Source: Thermopolyspora sp044507605 (GTDB taxonomy: Bacteria; Actinomycetota; Actinomycetes; Streptosporangiales; Streptosporangiaceae). Taken from it: DNA of 64,000 nt. The number at the start of each line of letters is the position of its first letter. Within the stretch, counting starts at the first letter, position 1. Position numbers and translations under genes: made by a program. The notes below the pieces were generated by a model. That model was given only the letters and a program-made list of their open reading frames with translations. It searched no databases and was not told where the DNA came from. Where the stretch lies: NCBI GenBank assembly GCA_044507605.1, contig JBIQJI010000013.1:37223-101222 (forward strand), given 5' to 3'. This document shows positions 48,025-57,994 of this stretch, one piece after another.

Positions 48025-49955
48025 TGGGCGACATGGTTGAGGAAGGTGCACTGCTCTGGCAGCCGACGGACGACGTCGTCCGGCAGGCGAATGTCACCAG
48101 GTACATGGAGTGGCTCGGGCGGGGCGAGCGGAGTTACGCGGATCTGTGGCAGTGGTCCGTGGACGACCCGGCGGCGTTCTGGGGGTCCCTGTGGGACTAC
48201 TTCGAGGTCGCCGGCGAGCGGGGCGAGGGGCCCGTCCTGTCCGGGGAGATGCCGAAGGCGAAGTGGTTCGAGGGGACGACGCTCAACTACGCGGCCAACG
48301 CGCTGCGGGTCGACGACCCCACCCGCCTCGCCGTGATCTTCCGCGACGAGGCGGGCGACAGAAAGACGTACACCTACGGTGAGCTCGCCGAGGAGGTCGG
48401 CCGGGTGCGCGCCGGCCTGGTGCGGCTCGGCGTCGGCCGCGGTGACCGGGTCGCGGCGTACATACCGAACGTCCCCGAGGCACTGATCGCCTTCCTGGCC
48501 ACGGCGAGCCTCGGCGCCATCTGGTCGTCGTGCTCGCCCGACTTCGGCGCGCCCAGCGTCATCGACCGGTTCAGCCAGATCGCCCCCAAGGCGTTCATCG
48601 CCGTCGACGGCTACCGCTACAACGGCAAGGACTTCGACCGGTCCGAGATCGTCAAGGACATCGCGCGTCACCTCCCCGGCCTGCGGGCCACCGTGTGGAT
48701 CCGCCGTCTCGGCACCGCGCCGCAGGAGAACGGCACGCTCGACTGGGCGGGGCTGCGGGCCGAGCCCGGTGAGGTGGCGTTCGAGCAGGTGCCGTTCGAC
48801 CATCCGCTGTGGGTGGTCTACTCGTCCGGCACCACCGGCCTGCCCAAGCCCATCGTGCACGGGCACGGCGGCATCGTGCTGGAGCACATGAAGGCGCTCA
48901 CGTTCCACCAGGACCTCGGGCGCGACGACGTCTTCTTCTGGTACACCACCACCGGCTGGATGATGTGGAACTACCTCATCGGCGGCCTGCTCATCGACAC
49001 CACCATCGTCCTCTACGACGGCAGCGCGAGCCCGGTCGACAGCCTGTGGCGCATCGCCGCCGAGGAGGGCGTGACCTACTTCGGCACCGGCGCACCGTAC
49101 CTGGTCGCCTCGATGAAGGCCGGCCTGCGCCCCAAGGGCCTGGAGCGGCTGCGGGGCGTCGGCTCGACCGGGTCGCCGCTGCCGCCCGAGGGGTTCGAAT
49201 GGGTCTACGCCCACGTGGGCGGGCAACTGCAGCTCGGCTCGTTCTCCGGCGGCACCGACGTGTGCACGGGGTTCGTGGGGGGCGTGCCGCTGGTGCCGAT
49301 CCGCGCGGGCGTGATCCCGTGCCGCTGCCTGGGCGCGAAGGTCGAGGCGTTCGACCCCGAGGGCCGGGCGGTGCTCGACGAGGTGGGCGAGCTCGTGCTG
49401 ACCGCGCCCATGCCGTCGATGCCGGTCAAGTTCTGGAACGACCCCGACGACGCGCGCTACCGAGAGAGCTACTTCTCGGAGTACTCGGGCGTGTGGCGGC
49501 ACGGCGACTGGATCAAGATCAACTCCGACGGCTCGTGCGTCATCTACGGCCGCTCCGACTCCACCCTGAACCGGGGCGGGGTCCGCATGGGCACGGCCGA
49601 GTTCTACCGGGTCGTCGAACGCTTCGACGAGATCGCCGACAGCCTCGTCATCGACACCGGCCGGCTCGGCCAGGAGGGGCGGCTGCTGCTGTTCGTCACC
49701 CCCGCCGAGGGCGCGGAGCTGTCCGACGAGCTCGTCGACCGCATCAAGCGGTCGCTGCGCGCCGAGCTGTCGCCCCGCCACGTCCCCGACGAGATCCACG
49801 TGGTGCCCGGCATTCCCCGCACGCTCAGCGGCAAGAAGCTGGAGATCCCGGTCCGCAAGATCCTCCTCGGCACGCCCGTGGAGCAGGCGGCCAACCCCGA
49901 CGCCATGGCCAACCCCGAGGTGCTGCGGCACTTCGTGCCGTCGAAGACGGCCTAG
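48021..49955 (+). CDS. Acetoacetyl-CoA synthetase (acetoacetate-CoA ligase)
   Basis: This ANL-family enzyme converts acetoacetate, ATP and CoA to acetoacetyl-CoA, feeding ketone-body use, polyhydroxybutyrate or isoprenoid routes. It has 644 residues, normal for the family. An ACAS-type N-terminus (ANVTRYMEWL, FAAFWGSLWDY-like) precedes the AMP motif YSSGTTGLPKPIVHG near 265. HGDWIKINSDGSCVIYGRSD carries the hinge Asp, and SGKKLEIPVRKIL holds the catalytic Lys. It overlaps the HAD-like gene by four bases. Confidence 0.92.
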   Translation: MMGDMVEEGALLWQPTDDVVRQANVTRYMEWLGRGERSYADLWQWSVDDPAAFWGSLWDYFEVAGERGEGPVLSGEMPKAKWFEGTTLNYAANALRVDDPTRLAVIFRDEAGDRKTYTYGELAEEVGRVRAGLVRLGVGRGDRVAAYIPNVPEALIAFLATASLGAIWSSCSPDFGAPSVIDRFSQIAPKAFIAVDGYRYNGKDFDRSEIVKDIARHLPGLRATVWIRRLGTAPQENGTLDWAGLRAEPGEVAFEQVPFDHPLWVVYSSGTTGLPKPIVHGHGGIVLEHMKALTFHQDLGRDDVFFWYTTTGWMMWNYLIGGLLIDTTIVLYDGSASPVDSLWRIAAEEGVTYFGTGAPYLVASMKAGLRPKGLERLRGVGSTGSPLPPEGFEWVYAHVGGQLQLGSFSGGTDVCTGFVGGVPLVPIRAGVIPCRCLGAKVEAFDPEGRAVLDEVGELVLTAPMPSMPVKFWNDPDDARYRESYFSEYSGVWRHGDWIKINSDGSCVIYGRSDSTLNRGGVRMGTAEFYRVVERFDEIADSLVIDTGRLGQEGRLLLFVTPAEGAELSDELVDRIKRSLRAELSPRHVPDEIHVVPGIPRTLSGKKLEIPVRKILLGTPVEQAANPDAMANPEVLRHFVPSKTA

Positions 49956-50028
49956 GCGGCGCGTCCCGCCGTTGGAGACGGCCCAGGCGATACCGCGTGC
50001 CGTCGGAGACGGCTCGGGGAGCGGCGGG

Positions 50029-51513
50029 TCAGATGGCCTGCGGGAAGCGGAACAGCCGGTCCGGGTCGTACGCCGCCTTGATGCGGGCCAGCCGCGCGGC
50101 GTTGGGCCCGTAGTAGGCCCGGCGCCAGCCGGTGAGGCCGGCGTCGATGTAGTTGACGTAGGCGTGGTGCCCGAAGTGGCGTTCCATGGCGGCGTGGGCG
50201 CCGTGCAGCCAGTGGGCCGCGCCGAAGCCGTGGGCGACGTACTGGACGCTGAACAGCGCGGCTCGATGCGGGAACGCGGTCGCGCCGGGGGCGACCCGGC
50301 CGACCGCACCGCCGAGCGCGTCGAGCAGCACGGCGTGGCTGCCGCTCTTGCCGACCTGGTGGACGAGCGCGCGGGAGCCGGCGGCCGACAGCGGCCGGTA
50401 CGCCAGGTGGGACTTGGCCTCGAACCGGTCTCTGGTGAGTTCGCCGTCGCGGGTTTCGCCGGGGAGGCCGCCTTCGCGGTGGCATTGCGAGACGCTGAGG
50501 TTGGAGCAGCCGGCCATGACCATCATGGCGTGCCGGTAGGTCGAGGAGCGCACCAGTGAGCTGATGGGTTCGCCTCCGATGCGCTGGGTGAGCCGGTCGA
50601 GCAGTCGTTCGCAGGCGGCCCGGCCGCCGAGGTACAGGCCGCCGACCTGGACGCGGAGGGCGGGTTCCCGGGTGAGGTGCAGGTTGGACCACAGCTCGTC
50701 GGGTGCGTGCGGCGCCCACCGCTGCCACTCTCTGATCACTTTGGCGGCTTTGGCCCAGGGCCAGCGCAGGAAGAAGTAGGTGACGTCGTGGGCGGGGTGG
50801 GTGCGGTAGGTGAAGGACACGGCGATGCCGAAGTTGCCGCCTCCGCCGCCGCGGGAGGCCCAGTACAGGTCGGGTTCGCGGTGGGGGTCGCAGGTGCGGG
50901 TGGCGCCGTCGGCGGTGACGATGCGCAGTGATTCCAGCACGTCGCAGGTGAGGCCGTGCTTGCGGGAGACCACGCCGATGCCGCCGCCGAGTGTCAGACC
51001 GGCGATGCCCACCGTGGGGCAGGATCCCGCCGGGATGCCCACTCCGTGGGCGGCCAGCCGGTCGTAGACGTCGACGAGCCGGGCGCCGGCGCCGATGGTG
51101 GCGTGGTGGCCGGAGATCTCGACTCGGTGCATCGGTGACACGTCGACGACGAGGCCGGGCCCGGTGGACCAGCCGGCGTAGCTGTGGCCGCCCGACCGTG
51201 AGGTCAGCGGCACGCCGAAGCGGCGCGCGAAACGCACGCATTCGGCCACGTCGGAGGGGTTCGCGCAGTAGGCGATGCCGCCCGGGCGGGCGGCGTCGAA
51301 CCTGGGGTTGAACAGGCGGCGCGCCCGGTCGTACCGGGGGTCGCCGGGGCGGATCAGCCGCCCGTCGAGGTCGCGGGCGAGCGCCTTCCAGTCCACCGGT
51401 TTCGGTGCGCCGGCCTGGGCGGACGAGTAGCCGAGCACGCCGCCGAGCAGTCCGCCGGCGCCGGCGACCGTGACGGTTCTGAGCAGGTGGCGCCGGTCGA
51501 TCTCCATCCCCAT
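50029..51513 (-). CDS. Tat-exported BBE-type flavin oxidoreductase, probably bicovalent FAD
   Basis: The protein has 494 residues. The N-terminus DRRHLLRTVTVAGAGGLLGG is a Tat-like signal (an RR-x-LL variant), so a folded flavoprotein is probably exported. The FAD-binding domain has SGGHSYAGW, with H110 for 8-alpha-histidyl linkage, and PAGSCPTVG, with C165 for 6-S-cysteinyl linkage, as in glucooligosaccharide oxidase. The C-terminal berberine-bridge tail YVNYIDAGL...YYGPNAARLARIKAAYDP binds near the flavin. The substrate may be a sugar or a secondary metabolite. It stands alone, divergent from the glutamate dehydrogenase gene. Confidence 0.88.
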   Translation of the reverse strand: MGMEIDRRHLLRTVTVAGAGGLLGGVLGYSSAQAGAPKPVDWKALARDLDGRLIRPGDPRYDRARRLFNPRFDAARPGGIAYCANPSDVAECVRFARRFGVPLTSRSGGHSYAGWSTGPGLVVDVSPMHRVEISGHHATIGAGARLVDVYDRLAAHGVGIPAGSCPTVGIAGLTLGGGIGVVSRKHGLTCDVLESLRIVTADGATRTCDPHREPDLYWASRGGGGGNFGIAVSFTYRTHPAHDVTYFFLRWPWAKAAKVIREWQRWAPHAPDELWSNLHLTREPALRVQVGGLYLGGRAACERLLDRLTQRIGGEPISSLVRSSTYRHAMMVMAGCSNLSVSQCHREGGLPGETRDGELTRDRFEAKSHLAYRPLSAAGSRALVHQVGKSGSHAVLLDALGGAVGRVAPGATAFPHRAALFSVQYVAHGFGAAHWLHGAHAAMERHFGHHAYVNYIDAGLTGWRRAYYGPNAARLARIKAAYDPDRLFRFPQAI

Positions 51514-51870
51514 CGTGACTCCCCGTTCGTGACCCCGTGCGGCAGTGGGAACGCATGATGAGACGCCACTTCCGGGGATGTGGTTGGGTCACGGATTCAT
51601 TACCGTCCGCTCCAGCGGAGTGGCATGATGACATGGCGTCACGTTGACGACCAGCTGCTTTTCGGGTGGTATCGGGTACGACGGCGCGCTCACCCGATCA
51701 ACGACGACCGGCGGGGGCGCCCGGCATGTGTTCGATCGGAAATCACGGTTCGGCCGATCCCCAGGCCGCTTGGCCGGTGTGAAGGGAATCCCCTGGGTGG
51801 AGCAGGGAAGTTCAATTGGGGCGGGACTCAGGGATCTTCAGCACGACCCTCACAAAGGAGTGAGAGCCAC
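51514..51870. other. Divergent intergenic region before glutamate dehydrogenase
   Basis: There are 357 bases between the flavin oxidase and glutamate dehydrogenase genes. The dehydrogenase frame is open back to 51580, but that part lacks family resemblance and a ribosome-binding site. I see a small inverted repeat CCGCT-CC-AGCGG near 51606 and no clear promoter that I can defend. Confidence 0.45.
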
Positions 51871-54800
51871 ATGTCGCTGGATGAGGCGAAGGACGAGTTG
51901 CTCCGCGACGCGGCCCAGATGTGCGGCAGCACACCGGGCACGCACCGCGTCGACGTGACCGAGGCGCTGGCGTTTCTCAGGCACTACTACAAGCACGTCG
52001 CCCCCGAGGACCTGATCGACCGCAACGGCGTCGACGTCTACGGCCCGGCGATGGCGCACCGGCAGCTGGCCGCGCAGCGTCCCCAGGGCCGGTCGCTGGT
52101 CCGGGCCTACACTCCGACCCTCGACGACAACGGCTGGGACACCGGGCATTCCGTCGTCGAGGTCGTCACCGACGACATGCCGTTCCTCGTCGACTCGGTG
52201 ACCATGGAGCTCGACCGTCACCAGCTCGGCGTTCATCTGATCGTGCACCCGCAGATGCGGGTGCATCGCGACATGTCCGGCAGGCTCCTCGATCCCTCCG
52301 ATGAGAACGGCCTGCCGGTCACCGAGTCGTGGATCCACGTCGAGATCGACCGCCAGACCGACCCCGAGCCGCTCAAGCAGCTGGAGATCGACCTGCAGCG
52401 GGTGCTCGACGACGTGCGCTTCGCCGTCGAGGACTTCGACAAGATGCGCGCCCTGGCGGTGCGCTCGGCCGACGAGCTGTCCGCCGATCCGCCGCCCCTC
52501 GACCCGGCCATCGTCGCCGACAGCGTCGACCTGCTGCGCTGGCTCGCCGACGGCCACTTCGTCTTCCTCGGCTCCCGCGAGTACCGCCTGGAGCGCGACG
52601 CCGACGGCGCCGACACGCTGACCGCCGTGCCCGGCACCGGCCTCGGCATCCTGCGCGCCGACCGCACCGGGTCGGGCAGTTTCTCGTCGCTGCCGCCCGA
52701 GGTGCGGGCCAGGGCCCGCGAGAAGCGGCTGCTGATCATCACCAAGGCCAACAGCAAGGCGACGGTGCACCGGCCGGCGTACCTCGACTACATCGGCATC
52801 AAGCTGTTCGGCCCCGATGGCGAGGTCGTGGGCGAGCGCCGGCTGCTCGGCCTCTACACCCACACCGCCTACAGCGAGTCGATCACGCGCATCCCGGTGC
52901 TGCGCCGCAAGCTGGCGGAGGTGCTCGACCGAGCCGGGTTCGCGCCCGACAGCCACGACGGCGCCGACCTGATCGAGATATTGGAGAGCTACCCGCGCGC
53001 CGAGCTGTTCCAGATCTCCGTCGATGAGCTGCTGCCCATCGCGCTCGGCGTGCTGCGGCTGCGCGAACGCAAGCAGGTGCGGCTGTTTTTGCGCCGCGAC
53101 GAGTACGGCCGCTACATCTCCTGCCTGGTCTACCTGCCGCGCGACCGCTACACCACGCGCATGCGCTGGCAGATCCAGGACATCCTGCTCAAGGCGTTCG
53201 GCGGCGCCTCCCTCGACTACAGCACCATGATCGGCGAGTCGCCGCTGGCCCGGCTGCACGTCGTGATCCGCGGCGAGCGCGGCAAGCCCATCGGCGGCGC
53301 CCACGTCGACGTGGCCGCGCTGGAGCAGCGTGTGGCCGCCGTGACCAGGTCCTGGGAGGAGGACTTCGCCGCCGCCGTCGGCGAGCTGACCGGCGAGGAC
53401 GCCGCGCCCAGGCTCATCCGCCGCTACGCAGAGGCCTTCCCCGAGGGGTACAAGGCCGACTTCCCGCCGCGCACCGCCGTCGCCGACGTGCGCCGCCTGG
53501 AGAGCCTCGACGGCGCGCCCGACGAGATCGGCATGAACTTCTACGAGCCGTACGACGCGCCCGAGGGCGAGCGCCGGTTCAAGGTCTACCGCATCGGCCC
53601 GCCCATCTCGCTGTCGCACATCCTGCCGCTGCTGCAGAGCATGGGCGTGGAGGTGATCGACGAGCGGCCGTACCGGATCACCCGTGCGGACGGCGCCGAG
53701 ACCCTGGACGCCTGGATCTACGACTTCGGGCTGCGCTTCACCCCGACCGGCGAGGTCGACGGCGGCGGCTTCAAGCAGCTGTTCCAGGACTCCTTCGGCG
53801 CGCTGTGGCGCGGCGAGATCGAAAACGACGGCTTCAACGCCCTGGTGCTCGCCGCCGGGCTCACCTGGGAGCAGGCCGAGATCCTGCGCGTGTACGCCAA
53901 GTATCTGCGGCAGGCCGGGGCCAGGTTCAGCCAGGCCTACATCGAGCAGGTGCTGCGCGGCAACCTGCGGCTGGCCCGGCTGCTGGTGCGGCTGTTCGAG
54001 GCCCGGCTCGACCCCCGGCGGCCCGCCGAGGTGCGCGAGGAGGTCGGGCATGCGCTCACCGAGGAGATCCTCGCCTCGCTCGACGAGGTGGTTTCGCTGG
54101 ACGAGGACCGCATCCTGCGGGCGTACCTGGAGATGATCCAGGCCACGCTGCGCACCAACTTCTTCGCCCGCGGCCGCGACGGGCGGCGCAAGCCGTACAT
54201 CTCGCTGAAGTTCGACCCGCAGGCCATCAGCGTGCTGCCGGCGCCCCGGCCCAAGTACGAGATCTTCGTCTACTCGGTGCGCATGGAGGGCGTGCACCTG
54301 CGCTTCGGCAAGGTCGCGCGCGGAGGGCTGCGCTGGTCCGACCGCATGGAGGACTTCCGCACCGAGATCCTCGGCCTGGTCAAGGCGCAGATGGTGAAGA
54401 ACACCGTCATCGTGCCCACCGGCTCCAAGGGCGGCTTCGTCGTGAAACGGCGGCCGGCCGGCGGGCGCGACGAGCTGCTCGCCGAAGGCATCGCGTGCTA
54501 CCGCCAGTTCATCTCCGGCCTGCTCGACATCACCGACAACCTCGTCGACGGCGCCGTCGTCCCGCCCCCCGACGTGGTGCGGCACGACGGCGACGACACC
54601 TACCTCGTCGTGGCCGCCGACAAGGGCACCGCGTCGTTCTCCGACATCGCCAACGAGGTCGCCAAGGAGTACGGCTACTGGCTCGGCGACGCGTTCGCCT
54701 CCGGCGGCTCCATCGGCTACGACCACAAGGGCATGGGCATCACCGCCCGCGGCGCCTGGGAGTCGGTGAAGTACCACTTCCGCAGCCTCACCTCGCCCGA

Positions 54801-56763
54801 GCACCCGAACGGCATCGACGTACAGCGCGAGGACATCACCGTGGTCGGCATCGGCGACATGTCGGGCGACGTGTTCGGCAACGGCATGCTCCTGTCGGAG
54901 CACATCAGGCTGGTCGCGGCCTTCGACCACCGGCACGTGTTCGTCGACCCCGACCCCGACGCCGCCGTGGGTTACGCCGAGCGCCGCCGGCTGTTCGAGC
55001 TGCCCCGCAGCTCCTGGGCCGACTACGATCCCGCCAAGATCTCGGCGGGCGGCGGGGTGTGGCCGCGCACCGCCAAGTCGGTGCCCGTCACGCCGCAGAT
55101 GCGGGCCGCCCTCGGCCTCGCCGAAGACGTCGCCTCGCTCACCCCCAACGACCTGATCAGCGCCATCCTGCGCGCCCCCGTCGACCTGCTGTGGAACGGC
55201 GGCATCGGCACGTACGTCAAGGCCTCCACCGAAAGCCACGCCGACGTCGGCGACAAGGCCAACGACCAGCTGCGCATCGACGCCACCGAGCTGCGCTGCA
55301 AGGTCATCGGCGAGGGCGGCAACCTCGGCCTCACCCAGCTCGCCCGCATCGAGTTCGCCCGCCGCGGCGGCCTGGTCAACACCGACTTCATCGACAACTC
55401 GGCCGGAGTCGACACCTCCGACCACGAGGTCAACATCAAGATCCTGCTCGACCGGGTGGTCCGCGACGGCGACCTCACCGACAAGCAGCGCAACGAGCTG
55501 TTCCTCGGCATGACCGACGAGGTGGCCCGGCTCGTGCTGCGCGACAACATCGAGCAGAACGTCGCGCTGGCCGCCGCCCGCGCCCAGGCCCCGCAGATGC
55601 TGCACGTGCACACCCGCTACCTGCGCCGCCTCGAACGCGACGGGCTGCTCGACCGCGAGCTGGAGTTCCTGCCGTCGGACAAGATGCTCGCCGAGCGGCG
55701 GCAGGCCGGGCAGGGGCTCACCTCGCCGGAGTTCGCCGTGCTGCTCGCCTACACCAAACTGGCCGTCGACCGCGAGCTGCTCGCCTCCGACCTGCCCGAC
55801 GACCCCTACCTGGCGTCGTGGCTCGTGTCGTACTTCCCGTCGCACCTGCGGGAACGATTCCAGCGGCAGATGGCCGACCATCCGCTGCGCCGCGAGATCA
55901 TCACCACCGGCGTCACCAACGACCTGGTCAACCACAGCGGCACCACGTTCGTGTTCCGGTTCGGCGAGGAGACCGGGGCGTCCGTGCCTGACATCGCCCG
56001 GGCCTACCTCGTCGCCCGCGACGTCTTCGACATGGGCGGATTCTGGCGTTCCGTCGAAGCCCTCGGCACGTCGGTCGACGCCGGCACCCGGCTCGCCCTG
56101 CTGCTCGAAGGCCGCAAACTGACCGAGCGCGGCGCCCGCTGGCTGCTCGGCAACCGCAGGCCGCCCCTCGATCTGGCGTCCACCGTCGCGTTCTTCGCCG
56201 AAGGCGCCGCCGCCCTGCTGCCGCACCTGCCCAAGCTGCTCGACGGGCCCGACCTCGCGGCGTACGAGGAGCGGCGCGACTCGTTCCTCGCCCGCGGCGT
56301 GCCCGGCGCCGTGGCCGAGCGGGTCGCCGCCATGGTGCCGGCCTACTCCACCTTCGACCTGGTGGAGATCGCCTCGGTGACCGGGCATCCCGTCACCGAG
56401 GTCGCCGAGGTCTACTTCGACCTGGCGGGGCGGCTCCAGCTCACCCGGCTGCGCGAACGCATCATCGCCCTGCCCCGCGACAACCGGTGGAACTCCATCG
56501 CCCGCGGCGCCCTGCGCGACGACCTGTACGCCGCCCACGCCACCCTCACCCGCGACCTCCTCCAGCACAGCGAGCCCGGCCTGCCCCCCGAGGCCCGTCT
56601 CGCCAGCTGGTCCGAGGCCAACGGCGCGGCCCTGGCCCGGGCCCGGCAGACCCTGTCGGAGATCTGGGAGAGCGACCACTTCGACCTGGCCACCCTGTCG
56701 GTGGCGCTGCGCGCCATCCGCACCCTCGTGGCCGCCGGCAACCTGCCCAGGAAGGAGGCGTAG
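51871..56763 (+). CDS. gdh: NAD-specific glutamate dehydrogenase, large (about 180 kDa) type
   Basis: It oxidatively deaminates glutamate to 2-oxoglutarate with NAD+, a catabolic role. It has 1630 residues from ATG 51871, which follows AAAGGAG. The long N-terminal part contains ACT-like regulatory modules (about 1-650). The catalytic core includes RGGLRWSDRMEDFRTEILGLVKAQMVKNTVIVPTG in pieces, then SKGGFVVKRR with the substrate Lys, and DMSGDVFGNGML of the NAD fold. A helical C-terminal region of about 500 residues completes the family form. It appears monocistronic. Confidence 0.95.
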   Translation: MSLDEAKDELLRDAAQMCGSTPGTHRVDVTEALAFLRHYYKHVAPEDLIDRNGVDVYGPAMAHRQLAAQRPQGRSLVRAYTPTLDDNGWDTGHSVVEVVTDDMPFLVDSVTMELDRHQLGVHLIVHPQMRVHRDMSGRLLDPSDENGLPVTESWIHVEIDRQTDPEPLKQLEIDLQRVLDDVRFAVEDFDKMRALAVRSADELSADPPPLDPAIVADSVDLLRWLADGHFVFLGSREYRLERDADGADTLTAVPGTGLGILRADRTGSGSFSSLPPEVRARAREKRLLIITKANSKATVHRPAYLDYIGIKLFGPDGEVVGERRLLGLYTHTAYSESITRIPVLRRKLAEVLDRAGFAPDSHDGADLIEILESYPRAELFQISVDELLPIALGVLRLRERKQVRLFLRRDEYGRYISCLVYLPRDRYTTRMRWQIQDILLKAFGGASLDYSTMIGESPLARLHVVIRGERGKPIGGAHVDVAALEQRVAAVTRSWEEDFAAAVGELTGEDAAPRLIRRYAEAFPEGYKADFPPRTAVADVRRLESLDGAPDEIGMNFYEPYDAPEGERRFKVYRIGPPISLSHILPLLQSMGVEVIDERPYRITRADGAETLDAWIYDFGLRFTPTGEVDGGGFKQLFQDSFGALWRGEIENDGFNALVLAAGLTWEQAEILRVYAKYLRQAGARFSQAYIEQVLRGNLRLARLLVRLFEARLDPRRPAEVREEVGHALTEEILASLDEVVSLDEDRILRAYLEMIQATLRTNFFARGRDGRRKPYISLKFDPQAISVLPAPRPKYEIFVYSVRMEGVHLRFGKVARGGLRWSDRMEDFRTEILGLVKAQMVKNTVIVPTGSKGGFVVKRRPAGGRDELLAEGIACYRQFISGLLDITDNLVDGAVVPPPDVVRHDGDDTYLVVAADKGTASFSDIANEVAKEYGYWLGDAFASGGSIGYDHKGMGITARGAWESVKYHFRSLTSPEHPNGIDVQREDITVVGIGDMSGDVFGNGMLLSEHIRLVAAFDHRHVFVDPDPDAAVGYAERRRLFELPRSSWADYDPAKISAGGGVWPRTAKSVPVTPQMRAALGLAEDVASLTPNDLISAILRAPVDLLWNGGIGTYVKASTESHADVGDKANDQLRIDATELRCKVIGEGGNLGLTQLARIEFARRGGLVNTDFIDNSAGVDTSDHEVNIKILLDRVVRDGDLTDKQRNELFLGMTDEVARLVLRDNIEQNVALAAARAQAPQMLHVHTRYLRRLERDGLLDRELEFLPSDKMLAERRQAGQGLTSPEFAVLLAYTKLAVDRELLASDLPDDPYLASWLVSYFPSHLRERFQRQMADHPLRREIITTGVTNDLVNHSGTTFVFRFGEETGASVPDIARAYLVARDVFDMGGFWRSVEALGTSVDAGTRLALLLEGRKLTERGARWLLGNRRPPLDLASTVAFFAEGAAALLPHLPKLLDGPDLAAYEERRDSFLARGVPGAVAERVAAMVPAYSTFDLVEIASVTGHPVTEVAEVYFDLAGRLQLTRLRERIIALPRDNRWNSIARGALRDDLYAAHATLTRDLLQHSEPGLPPEARLASWSEANGAALARARQTLSEIWESDHFDLATLSVALRAIRTLVAAGNLPRKEA

Positions 56764-56770
56764 CCGCCGG

Positions 56771-57868
56771 TCAGCGGGCGGTGGCCTTGGTGGTCCAGCC
56801 GGTGTAGCCGATGACCTTGGCCGTGGTGGTGGCGTTCTTGGCGGGCACGGTGGCGACATACTGCTGGGTTTCGATGATGCGGCGCTGTTTGAGGACGACC
56901 GTGTCGTCCAGCAGCCACTCGGCGCCTTCGGGGATCGGCAGGCGGCGGCCCTCGCCGCATTTGAGCACGGGGGTCCAGCTGGTGGTGCGGAGCAGGGAGT
57001 ACATGACGACCGCACCACCGGCCGGCGTGCGCAGCGCGAACACCGGGAACGTCGTCGCCGCGAAGATCGAGTCGTAGTTCATGCAGTCGCGGTCCTTGGC
57101 GACGCGCTCGGTCTTCTTGATCTGGCTGAAGTAGCCGGTGGTGTGCGGGCCGCCCGCGATCAGCCCGGCGGCGAAGCCGCCGGTGCCCTCCTCGGCGATC
57201 GTCGCGTGCAGCGGGCCCATGAGGTGAGGGCTGATCGTCACGCTCTCGTCGCGGGTGTCGAGCGCCGTGGCGTATCCCTCGGCGTCGAGCTCCACGTCGG
57301 GCATCGACTGGCCCTTGTCGAGCAGCGACGAGAACGCGATGCGCCACCGGTCGCGCTCGCTTTCCCGCATCAGCACCAGAACGGCCTTGCGGCTCTCCTG
57401 AGCGTGGCCATGGTCGTGGCCGTACCTCCGCTCGGCGGTGGCGGCGAACCAGTAGGGGTAGGTGGTCAGCCGCGGCACGAGCAGGGTGGGCGAGCGCCAC
57501 ACGTAGCGCGGCGGCGCCATGCCGGCCGAGCGGTAGACGGCGGCGGTGGTGGCGTGGACGGCGTCGCGCGACAGATCGAGCGCGAGCCGTTCGTCGCCGT
57601 TGGCGCGGGCGACGTCGTCGGCGGCGAGCAGGTCCGCCAGCACGCGCCGTGCTTCGTCGAGCGTCACCGCGGGGGCCGGGGTCGGCGCGGGGGTCGGGGC
57701 GAGGGTGGAGGCCGCGGTGGACGCCGCGACCGGTGAGGACCGCGGGGCGCTGGGCGACCCTCCCGAGCAGGCCGCCGACGAGACGGCCAGGGCGACCAGG
57801 GCCGCGACCAGGCGCGCCGCGTGGCCGAGCACACGCGCGGACCGGACGGCGCGCGCCCCCAGCCCCAT
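56771..57868 (-). CDS. Putative lipoprotein of unknown function
   Basis: The protein has 365 residues; ATG 57868 follows GGGGAGG, which decides the start although the frame is open much further. A hydrophobic segment (about 15-33) ends in SSAAC, a weak lipobox with Cys 34. A Thr/Pro/Ala linker (45-65) leads to a soluble domain of mixed structure, with YPYWFAATAERRYGHDHGHAQE and GYTGWTTKATAR at the end. I do not recognise a catalytic motif. It converges with glutamate dehydrogenase and is divergent from prfB, 126 bases away. Confidence 0.8.
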   Translation of the reverse strand: MGLGARAVRSARVLGHAARLVAALVALAVSSAACSGGSPSAPRSSPVAASTAASTLAPTPAPTPAPAVTLDEARRVLADLLAADDVARANGDERLALDLSRDAVHATTAAVYRSAGMAPPRYVWRSPTLLVPRLTTYPYWFAATAERRYGHDHGHAQESRKAVLVLMRESERDRWRIAFSSLLDKGQSMPDVELDAEGYATALDTRDESVTISPHLMGPLHATIAEEGTGGFAAGLIAGGPHTTGYFSQIKKTERVAKDRDCMNYDSIFAATTFPVFALRTPAGGAVVMYSLLRTTSWTPVLKCGEGRRLPIPEGAEWLLDDTVVLKQRRIIETQQYVATVPAKNATTTAKVIGYTGWTTKATAR

Positions 57869-57994
57869 GCCGGCCTCCCCTGATCCCGCCGCTGCTCGCC
57901 CCATGCTAGTGGGAGGTTCGCGGGAGGGCGGCAGAGGCAGGCCGCCGGGGAGCCGTATCATGGTGGGCCCGCGATTCGCGTACCCTTGACAAAC

